From the NCBI GenBank assembly GCA_002786025.1, contig NHNW01000005.1:124001-188000 (forward strand): a stretch of DNA of 64,000 bases, in the 5' to 3' direction. Below the pieces are notes generated by a model, which ran no database searches, had not been told where the DNA came from, and was given only the letters and a program-made list of their open reading frames with translations. The translations under genes and the position numbers were made by a program. The stretch comes from Zasmidium citrigriseum. Its lineage: Eukaryota; Ascomycota; Dothideomycetes; Mycosphaerellales; Mycosphaerellaceae. Positions 29,919 to 40,747 of this stretch are shown piece by piece; within the stretch, counting starts at the first letter, position 1, and each line of letters begins with the position of its first letter.

Positions 29919-30929
29919 ATGGCCGCTGAGACAGCAGAAGCCGTTGAGTACGGAACAGCATGGCGAAACGACATCCCAACCGGCGAAGAAGTCGTCGAAA
30001 AGTACCACAAAGCCACCATCGACAAAACCATAGTCATAACAGGAACATCCTCAGGCTCCATCGGCGCCGAAGCAGCAAAAGCCCTCGCAGCCAAAGGCAA
30101 GCCAGCGAAGTTATTCCTCCTCGCAAGAACCGAATCCAAAGTCACTCCAGTCCTCAACGCAATCACAAAATTGAGCCCAGAAGTCACAGCAACGTTCATC
30201 CAAATCGATCTGATGGATCTTGAGAGCGTGCGAAAAGCTGCTGCAGAGATCCTAGCGCAAACGTCCAGAATTGACATCCTGCTAAACTTCGCCGGAATCT
30301 TCATCAAACCAGATTACGTCCTTTCAGCGGATGGGGTGGAACAACACTTCGCAACAAACCACCTCGGGCACTTCCTCCTCACAAATCTCCTCCTCCCCGC
30401 ATTAAACCCCACCGGCCGAATCGTCCAAATCTCCAGCAGCGCACATATAATCTGCCCCCTCGACCTCTCCAACATAAACTTCGATGAGGGAAAGACTTAT
30501 CATCCCTGGGAAGCATACAGCCACGCCGATTCCGCCTGCATCTTATTCGCGCGAGAACTCTCTCGCCGTCTCAAAATCCACGGACACGAAGTAGGAGTTT
30601 TCGCAGCGAATCCAGGTTTCGTGCCGGATTCGAATCTGAATAAACATTTACCGGAAGGACATATGAAGGGGGCTTTTGAGAAGTATGCGGAGTTCCATGG
30701 GAGGGTGCCGGAGGGGGTTGATGAGGGGGTGCTCTCGCTGGAACAAGGGCCGGCTACGCCGTTGATTGCTGCGTTGAGTCCGGAGGTGGTGGGGTTCGAG
30801 GGGGCGTATGTTAGTGAGGGGAAGGTTGTGGCTGAGGGGGAGATGAAAGAGGGGTGGGTTGTTGATGATGGGTTGGCGAGGGGGTTGTGGGAGGTTGATG
30901 AGGGGTTTGTTGGGGAGAGGTTTTTGTGA
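29919..30929 (+). CDS. SDR-fold protein lacking the catalytic lysine
   Basis: Short-chain dehydrogenase/reductase-like protein of 336 aa, single exon; the ATG at 29919 follows AAA. The cofactor loop reads Thr-Gly-Thr-Ser-Ser-Gly-Ser-Ile-Gly (residues 41-49), one residue longer than the common Gly-x-x-x-Gly-x-Gly spacing. The stabilising Asn-Asn-Ala-Gly is Asn-Phe-Ala-Gly (123-126). The catalytic serine region Ile-Ser-Ser-Ser-Ala-His is present, and Tyr200 sits in the right place. The Tyr-x-x-x-Lys lysine, however, is replaced by Asp204, in Ala-Tyr-Ser-His-Ala-Asp-Ser-Ala. Flanking landmarks (Asn-His-Leu-Gly-His-Phe-Leu-Leu-Thr-Asn and Ile-Leu-Phe-Ala-Arg-Glu-Leu) are intact and there is no frameshift. 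Loss of the lysine predicts little or no classical oxidoreductase activity, so a pseudoenzyme role is possible. It converges on the DUF3431 gene, 86 bp away. Confidence 0.88.
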   Translation: MAAETAEAVEYGTAWRNDIPTGEEVVEKYHKATIDKTIVITGTSSGSIGAEAAKALAAKGKPAKLFLLARTESKVTPVLNAITKLSPEVTATFIQIDLMDLESVRKAAAEILAQTSRIDILLNFAGIFIKPDYVLSADGVEQHFATNHLGHFLLTNLLLPALNPTGRIVQISSSAHIICPLDLSNINFDEGKTYHPWEAYSHADSACILFARELSRRLKIHGHEVGVFAANPGFVPDSNLNKHLPEGHMKGAFEKYAEFHGRVPEGVDEGVLSLEQGPATPLIAALSPEVVGFEGAYVSEGKVVAEGEMKEGWVVDDGLARGLWEVDEGFVGERFL

Positions 30930-31015
30930 TGCGTCTCGGTGGTGGAGTGGGTGGACTGGGCTGGTGAGATGGAGGGTGAGAGGCGTTTGATTGTATTCTA
31001 GTTTGAGATAGCACT

Positions 31016-32131
31016 TCACATGGACCCGATGGACTGAACCCGAGGCTCCCGATCAAAACACTGACAATCCTCCCCCTTCCCCCATTCCCTCCTCCACCCA
31101 GATAACATACTCGGACACCTCGCCGCAACGTCCAAGTCCGCACACTGCATAATCCCACCCCACAACCTCTCCAACGAGAAGCCCAACGCGGGAGAATTCA
31201 TACTATCCGGCTGAGCGACCGCGCCCAAATACTCCCCCTGATGCGCCCAACTGTCCGGATCCACCAACGCATCAAGCAAATACTCATAAACCTCCCTCCC
31301 CGCCCCACGGATCCTCGCGGCAGAGGCGATGAATTGCCCTTTATAAGACAGCATCAACCAGCCACAAGTACGATTATTCGCCATCTCGTACGTCTTGGCC
31401 AGAACACCACTATAGTCATGCCAGTACGGATCAGCGCATTGATGACAATCGCAGACTTCGCTGACGAAGCTCAGACCCATCATACCAGTCTCCGGGACGA
31501 GGTAGTTCTCGATGCGGTGCAGGACTTCATCGAGGGAGTCGATACCGGCTTGTGCGAAGAGCGTGTGGTGCGCGAGGGAGTCCCAGTTGTTCAGGATGTG
31601 CGTGAGGTATGTGTGGCCTTCGCGGCCGATGTTGGGGAGTTGAATGATCGAGGCTGCTGGGAAGTAAGATAGGAGGAGGGTGGTGTTGGCTTCTTCGTCT
31701 TTGGTGTAGATTGTCAGGCGGTTGTTTGGTGGGATTGGCGAGACGGAGAGGATGCGTGTGAGGGTTTCGTTAATGGTGGGCGGGTCTTCTTTGTACATGC
31801 TGATGACGATTTCGAAGTCGACTTCAGGAGTGTAGGTGTTGTCGAGGCGTGGTGGTGGTTTGGCGAGCGTGGAGATGTGTAGGTTGTGTCCGAGGACGGT
31901 GTGGAGGGACCAGCACAGGACGAGGGCGATGGAGCAGACGAACACAACGGCGAGTACGACGTGGACCCAGAACACGTTCGATCTAGGTGTCTCCTTCGGC
32001 TGAAAGTAGTTATCCAGGTCATCGTCCTTCAGTGGGACCGTCGTCGTACTCTCAGCATCGTTGGACTCGGCCGATGAAGATTGGCGCTCCGTTGCGACCG
32101 GTGCGTATTCAAACTCTTGGAAGGAAGCCAT
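31016..32131 (-). CDS. DUF3431-family type II membrane protein
   Basis: Intronless, 371 aa; the start at 32131 is chosen because the longer open frame upstream is Cys/Ser-rich and unlike the family. There is an acidic cytosolic N-terminus of about 52 residues, one transmembrane helix at about 54-76, and then a lumenal domain. Family-like motifs include Phe-Glu-Ile-Val-Ile-Ser-Met-Tyr-Lys-Glu-Asp, Leu-Pro-Asn-Ile-Gly-Arg-Glu-Gly-His-Thr-Tyr-Leu, His-Ile, and Phe-Ala-Gln-Ala-Gly. A late Gly-Gln-Phe-Ile-Ala-Ser-Ala-Ala-Arg-Ile-Arg precedes Tyr-x-Tyr-Leu. DUF3431 proteins are fungal, lumenal and distantly glycosyltransferase-like. The reaction is unknown and I do not assign one. Golgi location is inferred from the topology. 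Confidence 0.85.
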   Translation of the reverse strand: MASFQEFEYAPVATERQSSSAESNDAESTTTVPLKDDDLDNYFQPKETPRSNVFWVHVVLAVVFVCSIALVLCWSLHTVLGHNLHISTLAKPPPRLDNTYTPEVDFEIVISMYKEDPPTINETLTRILSVSPIPPNNRLTIYTKDEEANTTLLLSYFPAASIIQLPNIGREGHTYLTHILNNWDSLAHHTLFAQAGIDSLDEVLHRIENYLVPETGMMGLSFVSEVCDCHQCADPYWHDYSGVLAKTYEMANNRTCGWLMLSYKGQFIASAARIRGAGREVYEYLLDALVDPDSWAHQGEYLGAVAQPDSMNSPALGFSLERLWGGIMQCADLDVAARCPSMLSGWRREWGKGEDCQCFDREPRVQSIGSM

Positions 32132-33282
32132 ACTGTTTGCTTCACAACACTTCGACACCCAAAGGCAAGTAAATGAGATGGATGCGACCGACTGCAACAA
32201 GCAAGGGAGTTTCGGACTGTTACAGACACGCCATGCTGAACAGCCTCATGCCATGGGCGCGGTCGCTATCGCCATATCAGACTGCAGTGCAACGCTCGGG
32301 ACCACTTCAAGGCTGTCGGCCCGAAAAAGCATGAGATGAAGGAATCCGGGATGCCTTGCCGGCGCATGGGGATAGGACCGGGGAAGGAATGCTGTCGGCA
32401 GTTTTGACAGGCCTGGTGCCCCTTGCCTGGGTCGAGGTCTAGAACGATGGACAGTTCGAATACTACTGACCCGGTATTCTGTGATTTGGTTGGATTGCGA
32501 TGATAAGAATCTGTCGCTAGGGTTAGCGAGAGTTGTGTTGGAATTGGCAGTACCACCAATGTACGTTTTGGTTTCTCAGGGAATCTTTCGATGGTTCGGT
32601 CCTTCATGACTGGATCGGACGGCACGAAATGCGAGCCAGACTACGAATCGTGGAACGCTTACAACGAAGTTTGCCATGCGGGTGAATTGACGATGTCGCG
32701 AATGTCCAATGGCTGGCCGTCCTGGTCATCGTGCGGTGAGCATGTCTGAAGAGGGGTGAGCTGATGGAACGTGGTGGAATGAGAAAGCCTGACGCATTAT
32801 GGCTGGCGAGTAAGTCGAAAGCATCGTATTTGCCGCTCTATAATAGAGCTGATACCAACTTGATGCTCTATTGGAGGCTGCCAAGCCCTTCTTCATCACA
32901 TGCTTGCTGAAGTGGCCCCGCCGAGCTTCTTCCGATTCGTCCCGGCCGACTGCGGCGCCCCACAGAGCCATTTTTGACATCACCCAGAGCATGAACCATA
33001 TGGGGCTCCAGATGCGCTGAAGAACGCAAGGACGGTGTTGTCCGCTGTTGCATAGGTCGGATTTTCAGCGCGTATGGCGCGCAGCGATGTGGCCAGGTCG
33101 AAGTGCGAGTCTCAAGGTACTCTCTTCGCGGAGATGTTCAGTGAAGTCTTCATGCCAGTCTTCTCGCGCAAAGTCAAGCCAATTTGAAGGACCTTGCTGA
33201 GGAGAAGAGAGATGGATTTCGTGAGTGTTTGAGGCGCTGAGGTTGTCGACCGTCCGCGAAACGTCCCCATGTCGTTCTCACT
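32132..33282. other. Gene-free stretch
   Basis: 1.15 kb between the DUF3431 gene start and the BUD20-like 3' end. Open frames are short and overlap on both strands without family features. No RNA gene or repeat was recognised. Confidence 0.45.
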
Positions 33283-33648
33283 TCATCGCACGTCCTCATC
33301 CTCAGACGCATCCGCCATGTCCTCCTCGTTCAGTCTCTTGCCATTGTCGGTCCTCAAGCCCACGGCTGCCTCTGCCTCCTTCTGACTGTATGGCTCCTCC
33401 TTTAAATCTCTCACTCGTCTCTTATGTGGCTTGCCTTTGACGTGCTTGTCGAGGTTGGTCTGCGACTCAAACCACTTGGCGCATTCCGTACAATAATGCT
33501 CTCCAAAGCCAGGCAGATCCTCAGGCGCATGGAGGTCTTTGTACTGTTGAAGATGCTTCTTGGAGGCGACGTCCGCATGGACCTGGTCGAGATCCCGTGT
33601 GTGCCGTCTTGTCTTCGATTTGGACTTGGGTCCTCTGATGGCCGGCAT
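33283..33648 (-). CDS. BUD20: BUD20/ZNF593-like zinc-finger pre-60S factor
   Basis: Small intronless protein of 121 aa. It begins with a strongly basic segment (Lys-Ser-Lys-Ser-Lys-Thr-Arg-Arg-His-Thr-Arg-Asp-Leu-Asp-Gln-Val), which is the family's conserved N-terminus. Residues near 50-80 form a single JAZ-type C2H2 finger: His-Tyr-Cys-x2-Cys, then about 12 residues, then His-x5-His followed by Lys-Arg-Arg. The pattern Phe-x-Ser-Gln-Thr-Asn-Leu-Asp-x-His fits well. The tail is acidic. In yeast Bud20 is a shuttling factor needed for export and late maturation of the 60S ribosomal subunit in nucleus and cytoplasm. It is divergent from the aconitase gene across 447 bp. Length and motif order match the family. 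Confidence 0.92.
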   Translation of the reverse strand: MPAIRGPKSKSKTRRHTRDLDQVHADVASKKHLQQYKDLHAPEDLPGFGEHYCTECAKWFESQTNLDKHVKGKPHKRRVRDLKEEPYSQKEAEAAVGLRTDNGKRLNEEDMADASEDEDVR

Positions 33649-34095
33649 TGTGCTAGCTCTTGCCGAGGTCGGGAAGTTGAGCGCGATCGCTGATGCTTCC
33701 GGCGGCGCAGAAAGGCGAGAATGCGTGCCGGTCGTGTTTTGCAGGTCTGCAGACCACTTCGTCGCTGCGGCTGTGCGGCCCTTTTGCGTATGTCGAGGTG
33801 CGATATCGCTGGCGTGGTCAGGTAGAAAATTTTGGCGGTCGTCTGCAGTGGTGCGTAGCCGAGGGAAGAATCCTGTCACCCTGCCACATCCGCGCCGCTA
33901 GTCAGCAAATTTGGAGTGATTGGCTGGCTGGCACGGCTAGCTCTCGAGTGGTGCTTTGATCATTCTTTCTGCTGCTCCTCCGCTGCTATCACCTCTCCTC
34001 TCTGTCCATAAACACTGCAGGCCGGCCGCTGGACCTGATCTTTCCGCGACTCTGCGGATTCACCAAAAACACACCGCAGCTGCATCACCTTCACC
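33649..34095. promoter_or_regulatory. Divergent promoter BUD20-like/aconitase, with a CCAAT element
   Basis: 447 bp between divergent starts. ATTGG at 33919-33923 is a CCAAT box on the minus strand. In other ascomycetes aconitase is controlled by the CCAAT-binding complex with HapX in response to iron, so this box is a plausible control site. That link is inference from other species. A C/T-rich tract (about 33960-34010) precedes the aconitase leader. Confidence 0.35.
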
Positions 34096-37063
<2,968 letters not shown>

Positions 37064-37470
37064 GCTTGTTGAAGAGGAGAGGAAGTATGATACACGCAGA
37101 GACGCGGAGGATCGTTGTCACGAAATCAAGGACGGCCAGCACACGAGATCAGAGGACGCAGGCAGACTTGATGAGCATGTAGCATTGTGCATAGTTTCTA
37201 GTTTCGAGGCGTTCAGTAGTTCGGTGGTGGGACCCATGTATTTTGACAATGAGTTTGAAACACCAGTCAGAGTGCGCAGGATTACTTTTGTCGTTATTCA
37301 TATGATTTCATCGTGGTCTGAGTTGATGTTACTGTTGATCGCTCTTGCCAAGCTTTGGGAAGCGACGGGAAGAGCCGCTCGGTCGCTTCCCACACAAATT
37401 CGATCTCGGACTTCATCTCGCCGGCTTCATCCACTTTGCACGTCCAGACAACAGCAACAAAGTCGTCGCA
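37064..37470. other. Intergenic region, aconitase to eL29
   Basis: Aconitase 3' flank and the short promoter of the ribosomal protein gene. No further gene is seen. Confidence 0.45.
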
Positions 37471-37894
37471 ATGGCCAGTGAGTGCATACTGATGAATTGA
37501 GACTGTCGCGCGGATATTGACGGTGATTTGCGCAGAATCCAAGAACTCGTCCCAGCACAACCAGGCGAAGAAGGCCCACAAGAACGGGTACGACTCCTCC
37601 CTTCCCTATCGCACCTACCCTCGAGCCGACAACCACCGATCATGAGCGCGAGAAGCGAACTTGGAAATGGAGGACAGAGTCGCTGATGATGAGCAGTATC
37701 AAGAAGCCCAAGACCCACAGATACCCATCGCTCAAGGGAACCGACCCTAAGTTCCGGAGAAACCACAGACATGCGCTCCACGGCACCATGAGGGCTTTGG
37801 TACGTACACCCACCGCGATGAGGACAGCGAGGGATGGAGGGGCTGACAACTTGAACAGAAGGAGGTCAAGGAGGGCAAGCGGGACGCGGCATAA
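37471..37894 (+). CDS. RPL29: 60S ribosomal protein eL29 (four exons)
   Basis: Cytosolic large-subunit ribosomal protein, 65 aa. Exons are 37471-37477, 37536-37587, 37697-37799 and 37859-37894 (198 nt coding in 424 bp). The first exon carries only Met-Ala plus one base; introns are 58, 109 and 59 nt. The product begins Met-Ala-Lys-Ser-Lys-Asn-Ser-Ser-Gln-His-Asn-Gln and has the diagnostic His-Lys-Asn-Gly-Ile-Lys-Lys. This is followed by His-Arg-Tyr-Pro-Ser-Leu-Lys-Gly-Thr-Asp-Pro-Lys-Phe-Arg-Arg-Asn and His-Ala-Leu-His-Gly-Thr, and it ends in a basic tail. Very high Lys/Arg/His content and size match fungal eL29 (about 59-65 aa). It has no long single-exon frame and is easily missed by ORF-based prediction. 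The near-terminal introns are typical of fungal ribosomal protein genes. Confidence 0.96.
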
Positions 37895-38689
37895 ACGAGT
37901 CGGCCCAGCGAGGACTCTTCCCTTTTCTCAACGCGGACACACGACGAACACAAAGGGCGAAAGCGATGTCATCATGTCATGGAATCGGCGCAATACGGAG
38001 ACTGCGGGTTCTCTTGACGCAGCGGCAGCAGGTAGCTGGAATGCAAGCCTGATCTGAGTGGTCCCCTCATCCCCCTTTCCCTCGAGTTCATTATCTCGGA
38101 CGACTTCATGATGTTGATGTTCACGGCATATGTGTGTACAGCGCCCAAGCAATTCTCCATGCGACGGTGTCTGAAGGGAATATCCAACATGCCAAGATTC
38201 ATCTTTGACCATCTCATTACCAAACACGGACGCTGTGCTACTGTCGGCGTTTGTGCATGAAGATGTGGTTACAAACCTGATAGACGCTCCAGATCTGAGT
38301 GCAACTCGCCGTAGGTGGGTGTTTGATCTTGTCCACGAAGACGTGATCATGCTGGAACTGGTGGAAGCGGAGGTGAATGATGCAGCAGAAAGGTCTGCAT
38401 GTCTCAGTATTTCTTCTGTATAATCTTCAAGCAAATCATTCGTTCTTCCCAAACCACTCGTTATGTCGCTCTTTCCTGTACTGCGCAAACGCGCTGTCTC
38501 GAACTTGCCTGCATCGACGTCGCTGCTGGCGCGTCCAGCGTGCCTTCCTTTTGCTCGAACAAGCTTAATCTGACCTCACCTTGACCACCATTCTCTTTCA
38601 ACGTCACCTCGTTTTCTTCGCCTACACAGCCATCGTAATACCGCACCTCAACAGACTTCCCGGTCGCCTCCTTGGCCACCGCCGCTAAG
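37895..38689. other. Intergenic region upstream of the disordered-protein gene
   Basis: 795 bp. The last 100 bp are C/T-rich, as in many expressed fungal promoters. The minus-strand open frame across 37928-38488 has no family features and is Ser/Thr-biased noise. Confidence 0.4.
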
Positions 38690-40747
38690 ATGACCGACAT
38701 CCAGCAATGGCGCAAGAAGATCCAACCCAACAAGGCCCGCACTCCCCTGGAACCCGAAGACTCCATGGACCTCCAGTCCGCGACGACGGCAACGCCCAAG
38801 CGATGTCTCAAGAAGAAGGTCTCGTCGTACTTCGACTTGGGCCAAAATTCCAAGACGGCTTCATTCCACGAAGAAGTGCCAACCTCGCACCTTCCGGCCT
38901 GGCCGCTTGACGAGCTGTACCCAGATCCGGACCCTGAGAACGAGATGGACTCAGTGATGCGCGTCCTGATGACTGAGCCCTTCGCGCGCCTTGACGTTCG
39001 CTACAACAGCTCTCTCATGCGCATCTTTGAAGGCTACCTGAAGCTCAAGGATGAGAAGGTCGAACTCCAGCAGAAACTTGAAGATTCGAAAAGCGCGACG
39101 CAGTCCGTCATCAGCGAGTACAACATGGCGCAGAAAGACTGGACCGATAAAGTCCAAGACTACAAGGACGAGATCAAGAGATTGGAGGTTCTGCTGGCCA
39201 AGTCGAGCAAGCGCGGCCTGGCTGAAGTCACATTGGCGAGGCAGGACAGCAAGTTGCGGGGGGACAGGTACAATGATAATGACCAGAAGGAGACGATCTT
39301 TGAGTTCTTGGAGAAGTCGAACAGGTACAGTGGCAGATTCTTTGACAATCAGAGAGGTAAGCGGGTTGTCTTTGCTGGAGCAGGCCCAGACTTACCCTCG
39401 TCAGCAACGATGAAGCCCTTGCCCACTTCGCCTTCCCAGAAAGATCGAACCTGGTCACAAAGACTGTCGCAAAAGAAATCAATGACCAACATCCATGCCG
39501 ACCTACCTTTCGGCACACCTCCTGACGGAGACATGAGATTCTCCTTGACTCAAGCATCGTTCCTCGAGCAACAAGCAGAACGCAACAAGACTCGCCAGCG
39601 TGCAGTCACAACCTCGACTACTGAGTCTGACGATACCTTCTCGTCGTTTGCTTGCGAAGGCGAGGCGCTTCCGCAGGTGACGGTGACGGGCAATAGCGAA
39701 CATACCCCATCTACGACGGAGGACTTTGCAGACATCGGACGGCTTGCTGAGGCACTCGCTCAACGTCGCAACATCGACCCATCCCATGTCATGCCCCAGC
39801 TCTTAGACATCTTCGATCCGCAGCGCACCCCGACGGCAACTGGCAACGACACCTCCGATACTCTTGGAGTCTCTGCACCCCGGCCGCAGCGTAATCAATC
39901 GACAGCCAGGGTTGTCTCTGCAGACAATGCTGTGGTGAAGCGGAAGACTGTTGCTTCGAAAGCCTCCGACCTCTTCAACAAACTCCGGCCTCAACTCAAT
40001 GTCGACAGTCCGAGTGGCCTGCGTGGATTGCACCGTCGATTCTCCTTCGAGCCAGGAGATGACGCGGCGGCTCTGAGGATACCCCCAGAAGATGATGTCG
40101 CTGGAAGCGGTGAAAATCGCATACTTCGAAAGAGCGTCTCCGTGGATGTACTGCGAGACAATCCGCCAACCGCGAGTGCTGTTGAACGTTCATTGTCGCC
40201 AGTGCCGTCGAGCCCGACAGTGTCAGTAGCGATTGCTGATGGTCGACCGCCTTCACGGATCCCCACTCCAGTCTTTCATTCGTGCTCTCTCGCAAACCCC
40301 AGACAAGAGCGCGAGAATTCTGCATCTTCCCTACTCACTGCGATTCGACAAGCCGACGATGCTAGCAAGCGCAGCAACTCCCTGTCCAGCTCCATTTACA
40401 GTTCACCTTCTGCGAAAGCCGAAGACCCCAACCTCAACAGACCTTCGCAATGCAACGACTTTGCCCTTGCACCAGGATCCAGGACTGGCAGCAGCAACCG
40501 CTTGCTCGACCATACGCAATCGTTGCGCAGCAAGACGACTTCTGCGGCGCCTCGCAATTCCAGCTCGCCTGGAGATGCAGTGACGGTCGATCCGGGAGTG
40601 ACTTGGAAACAACCAGGTCCTCGCAGCAACCACAGCCACAGCGGCTACTCAGACAATGGCAATCCGCGGCCAGAAAACCTACGGCCAATGAGTGCACGAA
40701 CGAGCCCGAATGATCCGACGCAGCATGAAGTGGCAGGTCGTCCATAG
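38690..40747 (+). CDS. Uncharacterised 685-aa protein with coiled coil and long disordered tail
   Basis: Single exon from the ATG at 38690. I do not recognise it. Residues about 85-170 (Glu-Pro-Phe-Ala-Arg-Leu-Asp-Val-Arg-Tyr-Asn-Ser-Ser-Leu, then a Lys/Glu/Leu/Gln heptad-like stretch) are predicted coiled coil. Before it is a short basic Lys-Lys-Lys-Val-Ser-Ser-Tyr-Phe-Asp segment. From about residue 190 the chain is Ser/Pro/Thr/Arg-rich and disordered. It includes several basic Ser motifs (Arg-Arg-Phe-Ser-Phe, Arg-Lys-Ser-Val-Ser) that could be phosphorylation sites, and a Ser-Arg-Ile-Pro-Thr-Pro motif of the kind bound by microtubule end-binding proteins. The combination suggests a cytoskeletal or spindle-pole scaffold; this is inference. 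There is no membrane segment or signal peptide. Confidence 0.8.
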   Translation: MTDIQQWRKKIQPNKARTPLEPEDSMDLQSATTATPKRCLKKKVSSYFDLGQNSKTASFHEEVPTSHLPAWPLDELYPDPDPENEMDSVMRVLMTEPFARLDVRYNSSLMRIFEGYLKLKDEKVELQQKLEDSKSATQSVISEYNMAQKDWTDKVQDYKDEIKRLEVLLAKSSKRGLAEVTLARQDSKLRGDRYNDNDQKETIFEFLEKSNRYSGRFFDNQRGKRVVFAGAGPDLPSSATMKPLPTSPSQKDRTWSQRLSQKKSMTNIHADLPFGTPPDGDMRFSLTQASFLEQQAERNKTRQRAVTTSTTESDDTFSSFACEGEALPQVTVTGNSEHTPSTTEDFADIGRLAEALAQRRNIDPSHVMPQLLDIFDPQRTPTATGNDTSDTLGVSAPRPQRNQSTARVVSADNAVVKRKTVASKASDLFNKLRPQLNVDSPSGLRGLHRRFSFEPGDDAAALRIPPEDDVAGSGENRILRKSVSVDVLRDNPPTASAVERSLSPVPSSPTVSVAIADGRPPSRIPTPVFHSCSLANPRQERENSASSLLTAIRQADDASKRSNSLSSSIYSSPSAKAEDPNLNRPSQCNDFALAPGSRTGSSNRLLDHTQSLRSKTTSAAPRNSSSPGDAVTVDPGVTWKQPGPRSNHSHSGYSDNGNPRPENLRPMSARTSPNDPTQHEVAGRP

